DNA of 64,000 bases from Lachnospiraceae bacterium (GCA_902362715.1 CABIXN010000001.1:193735-257734); one strand, 5' to 3'; shown: positions 18,244-26,811, counted from the first letter of the stretch. Notes: generated from the letters alone by a model not told the origin. Translations and numbers: made by a program.

Positions 18244-19686
18244 ATGAATTTAGGTATTTTGATCGCGATTGTCATCTATGAAGTGGTTTCAATCGCACTG
18301 GTATCGTGGTTTATTTCGCGTAAGAACAAAAAAGGAGGAGAAGGAGCCGGCGGCTTTGCTTTTGCCGGCGGGGGACTTCCGGCATCTTTGGTGGGCATTA
18401 CGCTGGCACTGACACTGCTTGGTTCGGCTCACAACTGGGGAACCTGTCAGAATGCAGCTTCTATGGGTGTTATTGCAGCATGGTTCGGTATTGCCTGTGT
18501 GGTAATGATGGTAGTTATTACACAGATTACCGGTCCGTGGATGCGCCGTACCGGGGCAAAGACATCCGGAGAATTTTTAGGTAAGATTTTCGGGCCTACA
18601 TCCGGAAGATTAATTTCTGCCATGAACATTGCTCTGATTATTGGCATGTGCTGTCTTGAGATGGAAGCCATTGCGGTTACCATTAATCTTATGACAGGAT
18701 GGTCTTATACAGTATCCGCGATTCTTGGCGGTATTGTTGCTGTATTATACGTGCTGCTTGCCGGCATGAAAGAGATTGCATGGCTGAATCTGATCAATGC
18801 GATTTTAATGTATCTGGCTCTGATTTTAGTATTTATCAGTCTGATTTTTGAATTGCCGGGTGGATGGGATGCCGTGGAAACTACAATGAAAGCATCTGCG
18901 GAAACCAGCTGGATGACAGATCTGTTTGGAAATCCTGCTCTGATTGTCGGTTTTGCAATTCCGTCAGCACTGGGAGCATCTTTGTTCCACGGTATGGCTC
19001 AGACTGGATATCAGCCTGTTGTAACTGCTAAAAATAACAAAGAAGTAAAGAAATCTATCTGGTTTGCAGGACCTATCAATGGATGTTTCTGTATCCTTCC
19101 GGCTTTAATCGGATTAGCTGCATTTTCCATTATTGCATACCGAAATGCAGGAGATATGATGATGACACCGGCCATGATGGCTGATCTCCTTCCAAAACCG
19201 GTTCTGGGACTCTTGCTGGCAGGATTCTTGGGTGTAGACCTTTCCTCCTTTGCAGTAATGGCTCTGGCACCTGCAACCATTATCTCACATGATATCTATC
19301 CTCTGAAAAATCCAAAAGTAACAGAGGAGCAGAAGACAAAACTGACACGTATTATCATTGTGATTATTGGTATTGTTTCTATCTTAATCTGTAATATGCA
19401 GCCGGCGGTTGTTAACATGGTTAACTGGAGTTTTGCATTTGGTGTTCCGGTATTTATTATGGGTATCATCGGACTGTGGTGGAAACGTTCCATGAAAGCT
19501 TCTATTATAACCTTTATTGTTACCTGGATTGCAGTGTGTATCTGGTCAACCTTTGGTTTACAGGATTATCTGCAGCTGCCAAACTTCCACGTTACATACA
19601 TTGCAACCATTTTCTCTGTAGTATTTGGTGTTATTACAACGGCAGTCTGCAAAGGGAAAAAAGGTTTATTTGTAAAGAAGAAATAG
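18244..19686 (+). CDS. Sodium:solute symporter (SSS family)
   Basis: A 480-residue integral membrane protein with about 13 hydrophobic segments and the SSS-family layout. It has an N-terminal short helix, a GSAHNWGT stretch after the first core helix, and an AGFLGVDLSSFAVMALAP segment in the conserved sodium-site region. It would import an organic solute with Na+. It is divergent from UroD-like B and followed by two tiny membrane proteins, so it is the probable uptake system for the substrate of this island. The substrate cannot be read from sequence. Confidence 0.88.
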   Translation: MNLGILIAIVIYEVVSIALVSWFISRKNKKGGEGAGGFAFAGGGLPASLVGITLALTLLGSAHNWGTCQNAASMGVIAAWFGIACVVMMVVITQITGPWMRRTGAKTSGEFLGKIFGPTSGRLISAMNIALIIGMCCLEMEAIAVTINLMTGWSYTVSAILGGIVAVLYVLLAGMKEIAWLNLINAILMYLALILVFISLIFELPGGWDAVETTMKASAETSWMTDLFGNPALIVGFAIPSALGASLFHGMAQTGYQPVVTAKNNKEVKKSIWFAGPINGCFCILPALIGLAAFSIIAYRNAGDMMMTPAMMADLLPKPVLGLLLAGFLGVDLSSFAVMALAPATIISHDIYPLKNPKVTEEQKTKLTRIIIVIIGIVSILICNMQPAVVNMVNWSFAFGVPVFIMGIIGLWWKRSMKASIITFIVTWIAVCIWSTFGLQDYLQLPNFHVTYIATIFSVVFGVITTAVCKGKKGLFVKKK

Positions 19687-19714
19687 ATTGTTTCGATAGA
19701 TAGGAGGGATCTCT

Positions 19715-19843
19715 ATGCATATGTGCATTGTTTCAATCGTTCAGGTAGTAGTTATTGTATTTGCAATTACCGGAATCGGTTTTGCCATTGGCAAGTTCAA
19801 TAAATTTGGCTCATCAGATGATATCTGGAAGGAGGATAAGTAG
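19715..19843 (+). CDS. 42-residue single-span membrane protein (symporter accessory candidate)
   Basis: ATG at 19715 preceded by TAGGAGGGA. It encodes 42 residues: one hydrophobic helix (about residues 4-26) ending in GIGFAIGKFNK, then an acidic, tryptophan-containing tail. The stop is immediately followed by the ATG of the next small ORF. Small single-span partners of sodium symporters are known as symporter small accessory proteins; this assignment rests on size, topology and position. It is too short for routine ORF calling. Confidence 0.65.
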   Translation: MHMCIVSIVQVVVIVFAITGIGFAIGKFNKFGSSDDIWKEDK

Positions 19844-19957
19844 ATGACATTAACACAGGCCTGGATGCTGATCATTATTCTGGTAATGGCTGCTTTTATG
19901 GTAGTATCGACTGTCTGGGGGAAGAACAGTGATCAAAAGGACGAGGATCAGAATTAA
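19844..19957 (+). CDS. 37-residue single-span membrane protein (symporter accessory candidate)
   Basis: It starts at the base after the previous stop codon, with GGAGG at 19831-19835 inside the previous gene as its ribosome site. It encodes 37 residues: a hydrophobic helix at about 6-25 and a charged KNSDQKDEDQN tail. It forms a coupled pair with the 42-residue ORF downstream of the symporter. The role is inferred to be symporter stabilisation or regulation. Confidence 0.6.
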   Translation: MTLTQAWMLIIILVMAAFMVVSTVWGKNSDQKDEDQN

Positions 19958-20007
19958 AAAGACAATATCAGAAAGATGAAAAACAAGTAAAACATTAGTA
20001 AATGATC

Positions 20008-20035
20008 TTGACATTAAATTTATAACAGATATAAT
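20008..20035 (+). promoter_or_regulatory. Consensus SigA promoter of the marR-ABC operon
   Basis: Perfect TTGACA (20008-20013) and perfect TATAAT (20030-20035), 16-base spacer. The palindrome of the next feature begins at the very next base. This is the strongest promoter read in the window. Confidence 0.9.
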
Positions 20036-20071
20036 GAATAGCACGCTATGAATTTTCATAGCGTGCTATTC
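20036..20071. promoter_or_regulatory. Perfect 17+17 palindrome covering the marR transcription start
   Basis: GAATAGCACGCTATGAA, a two-base TT centre, then its exact reverse complement. It abuts the -10 box and covers the expected start site. There is no T-run after it, so it is more likely the operator of the MarR protein than a terminator. In RNA it would form a strong 5' hairpin. Confidence 0.8.
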
Positions 20072-20097
20072 ATTGTTCTTGGGAAGGAGAAATTTAT

Positions 20098-20586
20098 GTG
20101 GAGGAAACAAAAGAATACAGTCTGCGGTCTTTAATCTGCCGTAATTTAAAGATATTTGACTGTATGATGAATGACCACCGCAACAAAGATATGGAAGGCA
20201 GCGGTATGACAGGGCGTCAGTTCGAAGTCCTATCCTATTTGGTGGAGCATCAGAATGAAAATGTGAAGCAGGTGATGATTGAAAAGGATTTTCAGTTAAG
20301 CAATCCAACTGTCAGCGGTATTTTAAAACGTCTGGAGCAAAACGGACTTATCTGCAGAATATCAGAGGATACAGATAAACGCTGCAACCGGATTGTGGTA
20401 ACCAAAAAAGCACAAAGAGCGCTGATTCAGGCGGGCGAGAAATGGGAGATTCTGGAAGAGAAGCTATTTGACGGGATAGCAAAGGAAGAGGAACAGATCT
20501 TTGATGAAATTCTCGGCAAACTGTGCAGAAACATAACAAAAATGAGAATTGAACAGGAAAAGGAGTTAAAGAATATTTATGATTAA
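20098..20586 (+). CDS. MarR-family transcriptional regulator
   Basis: A 162-residue winged-helix regulator. The recognition region includes LSNPTVSGILKRLEQNGLI near residues 65-83, followed by a wing with the family's D-x-R-type DTDKRCNR segment. It starts at a GTG (20098) behind GAAGGAG. The gene overlaps the first ABC exporter gene by 8 bases, so it is the local repressor of that exporter. It probably binds the palindrome at 20036-20071 and releases on binding an exported drug-like ligand. Confidence 0.92.
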   Translation: MEETKEYSLRSLICRNLKIFDCMMNDHRNKDMEGSGMTGRQFEVLSYLVEHQNENVKQVMIEKDFQLSNPTVSGILKRLEQNGLICRISEDTDKRCNRIVVTKKAQRALIQAGEKWEILEEKLFDGIAKEEEQIFDEILGKLCRNITKMRIEQEKELKNIYD

Positions 20587-22312
20587 AACGTTAGCGAAAA
20601 GTATCCGTGAATACAAGCTGGCATCAGTTCTGGCAGCAGTATTTATGGTGGGCGAGGTTTTGATGGAAGTTCTGGTGACCTTCATGATGGCAAAAATGAT
20701 TGATGAAGGTTTCTCAAGCAATGATCTTGGATATGTAATCCAGATCGGTGCGGGAATGCTGATTATGGCAGCGGCAGGACTTGTATGCGGTCTTCTTTCC
20801 GGGCGATATGCGGCAGTTGCTTCCGGAGGGCTGGCCAAAAATCTCAGAAAAGATATATTTTACAATATTCAGGAATTTTCCTTCCAGAATATTGACAAAT
20901 TTTCAACTGCCAGTCTTGTTACAAGGCTGACAACAGATATAACCAACGTACAGATGGCGTATATGATGATTATCCGTCTGCTGGTGCGTTCCCCGATTAT
21001 GATTGTATTTTCACTGGTCATGGCCTTTATGCTCAGTGCAAAGCTGTCATTGATTTTTGTGATTTTAGTACCGGTGCTGGCATTTTTACTGTTTGTGATT
21101 ATTAAATCCGCCCACGGTTACTTTGTAAAATTATTTAAAAAGTACGATCACTTAAATTCCGTTGTTCAGGAGAACTTAACAGGAATCCGTACGGTAAAAG
21201 CATATATAAGAGAATCCCACGAAATAGGAAAATTTGAAAAAACCTCCAAAAGGATTCTGGATCTGTCAAAGAGTGCGGAAAAGAGATTGATTCTTACAAC
21301 TCCGTGCATGTTTGCCATGGTATTTATCTGCATTATGTATTTTTGTTATACAGGTGCAAATATGATCGTGTCAGAGACATTGACGACAGGTGCGCTGATG
21401 AGTCTGATTACTTATTCTATTCAGATTTTATCCAGCCTGATGATGGCTTCCATGGTACTTGTTATGTGTGTTATGGCCAAAGCATCAGGAGAACGTATTG
21501 CAGAAGTGCTGGATGAGAAGAGTTCTCTGACAAACCAGGCACAGCCGGATTTTGATATTCCGGATGGGTCCATTGTGTTTGACCATGTATCTTTCGCATA
21601 CAGCGACGGGGAAAATAAAGAGATTTTAAAGGATATTAATCTCAATATAAAATCCGGGGAAACTGTGGGAATTATCGGCGGAACCGGATCTGCAAAAACA
21701 ACGCTGGTACAGCTGATACCGAGACTTTATGACGTGACCGGCGGGAAACTGCTGATCGGCGGAAAAGATGTCAGAACCTATGACTTAAAAACACTGCGTG
21801 ACTCTGTTTCTATGGTACTGCAGAAAAATGTCCTGTTTTCAGGCACCATCAGCAGTAATCTTCGCTGGGGCAATAAAGAGGCCTCGCAGGAAGAGATTGA
21901 GCATGCGGCGCAGCTGGCTCAGGCAGATGAATTTGTATCAAAATTCCCTAAAAAATATGAGACTGTTCTAGATCAGGGCGGAACAAATGTTTCCGGCGGC
22001 CAGAAACAGCGTCTCTGCATAGCAAGAGCGCTGCTGAAAAAACCGAAAATTCTGATTCTGGATGATTCTACCAGCGCGGTAGATACGAAAACAGATGCAC
22101 TGATAAGAAAAGCTTTTGCAGAGGAGATTCCCGATACTACAAAGCTGATTATTGCTCAGAGAATTTCTTCTGTGGAACATGCAGATAAAATTCTTGTAAT
22201 GCAGGATGGATGTATCTGCGATATAGGAACTCATGAAGAATTATTAAGGACCAGCCACGTATACCAGGAAGTATATGAATCCCAGCAGAAAGGAGGAATC
22301 GGAGATGAATAA
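20579..22312 (+). CDS. ABC exporter half-transporter, degenerate-site subunit
   Basis: A 577-residue exporter subunit: six-helix ABC transmembrane domain (1-310) then nucleotide-binding domain. The P-loop reads GGTGSAKTT, with alanine where glycine is usual, and the Walker B is LILDDSTSAVD, with aspartate instead of the catalytic glutamate. The signature is VSGGQ. These changes mark the non-catalytic site of heterodimeric multidrug exporters. It overlaps marR upstream and its partner gene downstream by 8 bases each. Confidence 0.9.
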   Translation: MIKTLAKSIREYKLASVLAAVFMVGEVLMEVLVTFMMAKMIDEGFSSNDLGYVIQIGAGMLIMAAAGLVCGLLSGRYAAVASGGLAKNLRKDIFYNIQEFSFQNIDKFSTASLVTRLTTDITNVQMAYMMIIRLLVRSPIMIVFSLVMAFMLSAKLSLIFVILVPVLAFLLFVIIKSAHGYFVKLFKKYDHLNSVVQENLTGIRTVKAYIRESHEIGKFEKTSKRILDLSKSAEKRLILTTPCMFAMVFICIMYFCYTGANMIVSETLTTGALMSLITYSIQILSSLMMASMVLVMCVMAKASGERIAEVLDEKSSLTNQAQPDFDIPDGSIVFDHVSFAYSDGENKEILKDINLNIKSGETVGIIGGTGSAKTTLVQLIPRLYDVTGGKLLIGGKDVRTYDLKTLRDSVSMVLQKNVLFSGTISSNLRWGNKEASQEEIEHAAQLAQADEFVSKFPKKYETVLDQGGTNVSGGQKQRLCIARALLKKPKILILDDSTSAVDTKTDALIRKAFAEEIPDTTKLIIAQRISSVEHADKILVMQDGCICDIGTHEELLRTSHVYQEVYESQQKGGIGDE

Positions 22313-24203
22313 CGGACAGAATACATCAGGAATGAAAAAAGAAGCAAGAAAAAGCATGATGAAAACCCTTGGCCGTTTGATGAAATATGTAACGGGAATT
22401 TACAAGTTCCAGTTTGTGATTGTTGTTATCAGTATTCTTCTGGCTGCGGTAGGGCAGGTTATTGGTATTATGGAAATGCGGTATTTGATTGACGATTATA
22501 TTGTACCGTTTATCGGCCAGGACCATCCGGTGATGTCAGAGCTTGTTACAATTATACTGACTATGGCGGCGGCATATGTAGTAGTTATCTTTTTCTCATA
22601 TCTGTACAGCCGTCTGATGATTAATATAGCCCAGGGAACGTTAAAGACGATCAGAGACGAGATGTTTAAGCATATGCAGTCTCTGCCCATCCGTTATTTC
22701 GACACCAACGCTCACGGAGATCTTATGAGCCGTTATACAAATGATACGGATACGTTACGGCAGATGATCAGCCAGGCAATTCCTCAGATTTTGTCTTCTG
22801 TAATTACAATGGTTTCCGTATTTATATCTATGCTGATGCTCAGTGTTCCAATGACTATCATCGTAGTTTTGATGCTGATTTTGATGCTGTGGATTACAAA
22901 AAATATCGGAGGCAAAAGCGCAAGATACTTTGTAGAGCAGCAGATGTCTTTAGGCGCTGTCAACGGCTATATTGAAGAAATGATGGAAGGCCAGAAAGTA
23001 ATCAAGGTGTTCAATCATGAAAAAGAGAGTAAAGAAGGGTTTGACCGCCTGAATGATAAACTGTGCGATCATGTGATCAGGGCCAATACATTTGCAAATA
23101 TTCTGATGCCTATGCTGTTTCAGATCGGGAATCTGACATACCTTGTAGTAGCGGTGATCGGCGCGGCATTATCCATTACAGGCGTTGCCCCCATTACCCT
23201 TGGGGTATTAGCTTCCTTCCTTACCTTTACAAGAAGCTTTACTCAGCCCATTTCTCAGGTATCCCAGCAGGTCAGCTACATTGTAATGGCTCTTGCAGGT
23301 GCGCAGCGTATTTTTAACCTCATGGACGAAGAGCCGGAAGAGGATCAGGGAACAGTGACACTTGTGCGGGCCAATGTTTCGGATGACGGAACTATTACAG
23401 AGTCAGAGGGCAGAACCGGCCAGTGGGCGTGGAGGGAAGTTCAGGATGGAAAAACCATTTATACCCAGCTGAAAGGGGACGTCCGTTTTAAAGATGTAAA
23501 CTTTGGATATAATGAAGATAAAATGATATTAAAGCATATGTCGCTGTTTGCAAAGCCAGGACAAAAGATTGCCTTTGTAGGACCTACCGGAGCGGGTAAG
23601 ACTACAATTACAAATCTGATTAACCGTTTTTATGATATCCAGAACGGACAGATTCTGTATGACGGAATTGATATTAAAAAGATCAGAAAATATGATCTGC
23701 GCCGTTCTCTTGGGATTGTACTTCAGGATACCCATCTGTTTACAGGGAGCATCGAGGATAACATCCGATACGGACGTTTAGATGCCACCCATGAGGATGT
23801 AGTGGCTGCGGCGAAACTTGCCAATGCGGATTTCTTTATCCGTCATCTTCCGGATGGATACGATACGATCATTTCCGGGGACGGCTCTAACCTATCCCAG
23901 GGGCAGCGTCAGCTGCTGGCTATTGCCAGAGCGGCCATTGCCAATCCGCCGGTTCTGATTCTAGATGAAGCCACATCCAGCATTGATACAAGAACAGAAG
24001 GGATTATTCAGGACGGTATGGATCAGCTTATGAAAGGCAGAACCGTATTTGTGATTGCCCACCGGCTTTCTACTGTCCGCAATTCAGAAGCCATTATGGT
24101 ACTGGAGCAGGGAGAAATCATAGAACGGGGAAGTCATGATGAACTGATTGAACAGAAAGGTAAATATTATCAGCTGTATACAGGGGCTTTTGAACTGTCA
24201 TAA
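22305..24203 (+). CDS. ABC exporter half-transporter, partner subunit
   Basis: A 632-residue subunit: cytosolic N-terminal extension, six-helix transmembrane domain, and a nucleotide-binding domain with canonical GPTGAGKTT P-loop, LSQGQ signature and LILDEATSSID Walker B. An insertion of about 50 residues separates the two domains. The frame is open from 22275, but AAAGGAGG precedes the ATG at 22305. With the preceding subunit it should form a heterodimeric multidrug or lipid exporter under MarR control. Confidence 0.92.
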   Translation: MNNGQNTSGMKKEARKSMMKTLGRLMKYVTGIYKFQFVIVVISILLAAVGQVIGIMEMRYLIDDYIVPFIGQDHPVMSELVTIILTMAAAYVVVIFFSYLYSRLMINIAQGTLKTIRDEMFKHMQSLPIRYFDTNAHGDLMSRYTNDTDTLRQMISQAIPQILSSVITMVSVFISMLMLSVPMTIIVVLMLILMLWITKNIGGKSARYFVEQQMSLGAVNGYIEEMMEGQKVIKVFNHEKESKEGFDRLNDKLCDHVIRANTFANILMPMLFQIGNLTYLVVAVIGAALSITGVAPITLGVLASFLTFTRSFTQPISQVSQQVSYIVMALAGAQRIFNLMDEEPEEDQGTVTLVRANVSDDGTITESEGRTGQWAWREVQDGKTIYTQLKGDVRFKDVNFGYNEDKMILKHMSLFAKPGQKIAFVGPTGAGKTTITNLINRFYDIQNGQILYDGIDIKKIRKYDLRRSLGIVLQDTHLFTGSIEDNIRYGRLDATHEDVVAAAKLANADFFIRHLPDGYDTIISGDGSNLSQGQRQLLAIARAAIANPPVLILDEATSSIDTRTEGIIQDGMDQLMKGRTVFVIAHRLSTVRNSEAIMVLEQGEIIERGSHDELIEQKGKYYQLYTGAFELS

Positions 24204-24263
24204 ACATCAGTTTTTGGACTGAAATAAATTTTGAATGCCGGGGCAGGTTTCCGGGACAGGAAC

Positions 24264-24292
24264 TTGTCTCAGTATTCAAACTATGATAGAAT
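24264..24292 (+). promoter_or_regulatory. Promoter of the degV gene
   Basis: TTGTCT (24264-24269), 17-base spacer, TAGAAT (24287-24292), 42 bases before the ATG. Confidence 0.55.
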
Positions 24293-24333
24293 AAACTCAT
24301 ATATGTAGTTTTAGCATAGACAGGAGAGAATAT

Positions 24334-25200
24334 ATGAGTAAAATTGCGGTAATAACTGACAGTAACAGTGGAATTACACAGGCGGAAGGAAAAGAACTTG
24401 GGATCTATGTTGTTCCGATGCCGTTTTATATTAATGGAGAAATGTTTCTTGAGGATATTGACCTGAGTCAGGAACAGTTTTATGAAAGGCTGACAGAAGG
24501 CGCGGAGATAAAAACTTCCACTCCCACGCTGGCGACTTTTACTGAACTTTGGGATAGCCTTTTAAAAGAATATGACGAAATTGTCCATATTCCCATGTCA
24601 AGCGGTCTTTCTAGCACCTGCTCTACAGCAGCCATGCTGGCCGCAGATTATGACGGCAAAGTGCAGGTTGTTGACAATCAGCGGATTTCCGTTACTCAGC
24701 GCCAGTCTGTGCTGGATGCTAAGATGCTGGCTAAGGCAGGGAAAACGGCAAAAGAGATTTATGATATATTAATGGAATGTAAAATGGAATCCAGTATTTA
24801 TATTATGCTGGATACCCTGTATTATCTGAAAAAGGGCGGCCGTATTACACCGGCTGCAGCAGCTCTTGGGACGCTGCTGAAGCTAAAGCCGGTTCTTCAG
24901 ATTCAGGGAGAAAAGCTGGATGCCTTTGCCAAGGCCAGAACTGTAAAACAGGCGAAAAGCATTATGATCAAACAGATCAAAGATGACTGTGAGAAGCGGT
25001 TTGGAGGCGCGGACGGCAGCCATGTGCATATTTCCATGGCCTATACAAAAGATCTGGAGGCAGCAGAAGAATTTAAAAAAGAGGTTCAGGCGGCTTTTCC
25101 AAATCATGATATTGTATTAAATCCATTGTCTTTGAGTGTTGCCTGCCATATTGGACCGGGCTCCCTGGCAGTGACTGCTTCAAAAATTGTAGAATCCTAG
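24334..25200 (+). CDS. DegV-family fatty-acid binding protein (FakB-like)
   Basis: A 288-residue DegV-fold protein. The N-terminal VITDSNSGI motif lies near residues 6-14. The TSTPT motif (near 60) and the SSGLSSTCSTA segment form the carboxylate-binding site, and the KKGGRITPAAAALG helix-capping block lies near 170. Such proteins hold a fatty acid for phosphorylation by FakA; no fakA is present here. It is monocistronic, with a promoter and a terminator. Confidence 0.9.
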   Translation: MSKIAVITDSNSGITQAEGKELGIYVVPMPFYINGEMFLEDIDLSQEQFYERLTEGAEIKTSTPTLATFTELWDSLLKEYDEIVHIPMSSGLSSTCSTAAMLAADYDGKVQVVDNQRISVTQRQSVLDAKMLAKAGKTAKEIYDILMECKMESSIYIMLDTLYYLKKGGRITPAAAALGTLLKLKPVLQIQGEKLDAFAKARTVKQAKSIMIKQIKDDCEKRFGGADGSHVHISMAYTKDLEAAEEFKKEVQAAFPNHDIVLNPLSLSVACHIGPGSLAVTASKIVES

Positions 25201-25212
25201 TAAAATTTACCG

Positions 25213-25255
25213 GAAAGCTGATTGATTCCATGGAGTTTGATCAGCTTTCTTTTTT
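25213..25255 (+). terminator. Intrinsic terminator of degV
   Basis: GAAAGCTGAT pairs with ATCAGCTTTC, followed by six T residues. A repeat-family element begins directly behind the T-run. Confidence 0.85.
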
Positions 25256-25256
25256 A

Positions 25257-25346
25257 CTCTGCAGGAAATACCGTATTGTGATAAAGCTGAAAAGTGCCGA
25301 TTTCTATAGAGCAAAAAACGCTTTGCTGTGGCCCGCACTGCGGCGG
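25257..25346. repeat. Terminator-linked palindromic repeat, copy 1
   Basis: A diverged copy of the family best seen at 28196-28482. The 55-base core with imperfect terminal inverted repeats (CTCTGCAGG ... TTTCTATAGAG) is 25257-25311. It is followed by the family's GCAAAAAACGCT flank and a CACTGCGGCGGA segment that runs into the ribosome binding site of the thioesterase gene. Confidence 0.75.
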
Positions 25347-25360
25347 AAAGGAATGAATAT

Positions 25361-25804
25361 ATGATTGATTTTGAACAGATAAAAAAAGACAGAAATATGC
25401 AGAATGGATTTATTAATCAAATTGGATTTGTAGTAACAGATGTAAAGAAGGGATATGCCAAGGGTGAGATTGCGCTGACAGAAATGCATGGAAATCCAAT
25501 CGGCTCCATCCATGGGGGCGTGCTGTTTTCCCTGGCGGATTCAGTGGGAGGCGTTGCGGCCACAACGGCAGGATCCTTTTGTACAACAGTAAATGGTACG
25601 ATTAATTACTTAAATCCGGCTATCGGATGCAAAAAACTGGCAGGAGAGGCCAGGCCCATAAAAATAGGACGCAGGCTGGCTGTGATTCAGGTGACGATTA
25701 CAGACGAAACAGAACGGATCATTGCCTGTGCTACAATGACTTATCAGTATCTGGGAGATAAAATACCATTTCCTTATAAAGATGAGAAAGAAAGCGAATC
25801 GTAG
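25361..25804 (+). CDS. PaaI-type hotdog thioesterase
   Basis: A 147-residue hotdog-fold acyl-CoA thioesterase. The catalytic helix block GSIHGGVLFSLADSVGG lies at about 48-64, including H51 and D60. An upstream GTG (25328) is in frame but lies inside the repeat. The ATG at 25361, nine bases behind GGAAAGG, is chosen. It is followed after three bases by a LysR gene, with which it is probably cotranscribed. The substrate is likely an aromatic or medium acyl-CoA, not determined. Confidence 0.88.
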   Translation: MIDFEQIKKDRNMQNGFINQIGFVVTDVKKGYAKGEIALTEMHGNPIGSIHGGVLFSLADSVGGVAATTAGSFCTTVNGTINYLNPAIGCKKLAGEARPIKIGRRLAVIQVTITDETERIIACATMTYQYLGDKIPFPYKDEKESES

Positions 25805-25807
25805 GAT

Positions 25808-26692
25808 ATGAATCTGAATCTGGAATACTATAAGGTATTTTATTATGTAGGCAAATGCCAGAGTATTACTTTGGCGGCAGAAGAACTGTCCTTATCTCAG
25901 CCGGCAGTCAGCCAGTCCATCCGGAATCTGGAGGATATGCTTGGAACGGCGCTGTTTGTGCGGACAGCCAAAGGGGTGCGCCTGAGCGCGGAGGGCGCGG
26001 TTCTTTATCCGTACGTGGCCAGAGGATATGAATACTTCTGCCAGGGAGAGAGAAAGCTTCGGGAACAGCTGGACCTGGAGTCGGGAGAGATCAGAATCGG
26101 TGCCAGCGATATGACGCTGCAGTTTTATCTGCTGGATTATCTGGAAACATTTCATGAGAAGTATCCCGGGATAAAAGTTCAGGTAACCAATGCGCCCACG
26201 CCTGAGACCCTGCGGTGTCTTTGGGAGGGCAGAATTGATTTTGGCGTGGTTACAGCTCCCGTGTTTCACAAGTCCCATCTGAAGCTGAAAAAGGTCAGAA
26301 CGGTAAGAGATATTTTTGTGGCGGGGGAAAAATACAGCGCATATCGGGACCGGAGGGTAAGCTTAAAAGAGTTAGAGGAACTTCCGCTTATCTGTTTGGA
26401 GGGGGAAACTTCCTCCAGAAAATATGTGGAGATGTTTTTAAAGGACCAGCAGATACAGCTGCATCCGGAGTTTGAGCTGGCTACCAGTGATATGCTGGTT
26501 CAGTTTGCCCGCCGGGGCCTTGGCATGGCTTCGGTAGTGGAGGATTTTGCCCGCCGGGAACTTTTAGAAGGGACGTTATTTGAGCTGAAGCTGGAGAAAG
26601 AAATACCGGAAAGGGCCATGTATGTAGTCACGGATGACCGGATTCCGGTATCCGCCTGCGCCAGCCGGCTTTTAAGTATTTTAGGGTGCTGA
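25808..26692 (+). CDS. LysR-family transcriptional regulator
   Basis: A 294-residue LysR regulator with an N-terminal helix-turn-helix (LAAEELSLSQPAVSQSIRNL near residues 18-37) and a substrate-binding domain. It begins three bases after the thioesterase gene, an unusual arrangement for LysR proteins, which more often diverge from their target. This suggests control of the thioesterase or of a distant set. GC content is higher than in the neighbours. Confidence 0.9.
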   Translation: MNLNLEYYKVFYYVGKCQSITLAAEELSLSQPAVSQSIRNLEDMLGTALFVRTAKGVRLSAEGAVLYPYVARGYEYFCQGERKLREQLDLESGEIRIGASDMTLQFYLLDYLETFHEKYPGIKVQVTNAPTPETLRCLWEGRIDFGVVTAPVFHKSHLKLKKVRTVRDIFVAGEKYSAYRDRRVSLKELEELPLICLEGETSSRKYVEMFLKDQQIQLHPEFELATSDMLVQFARRGLGMASVVEDFARRELLEGTLFELKLEKEIPERAMYVVTDDRIPVSACASRLLSILGC

Positions 26693-26730
26693 TATAATTA
26701 ATACTTATGCTTAATATAATTAATATTGAT

Positions 26731-26811
26731 TTTACTTATGAGAGGTTATTGTGTATAATCAGAAAGTAAAACAGGCGATGTTTGGACAGGTTTTGCGGCC
26801 TGTCCTTTTTT
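26731..26811 (+). promoter_or_regulatory. purA promoter and leader with terminator hairpin
   Basis: TTTACT (26731-26736), 17-base spacer, TATAAT (26754-26759). The short leader then forms GGACAGG (26784-26790) paired with CCTGTCC (26799-26805) followed by T6, a complete intrinsic terminator just before the purA ribosome site. ACAGGC at 26771-26776 can pair with GCCTGT in the same 3' arm, giving an alternative fold. It is a candidate attenuator; a plain terminator for the upstream LysR gene is the alternative. Confidence 0.55.
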
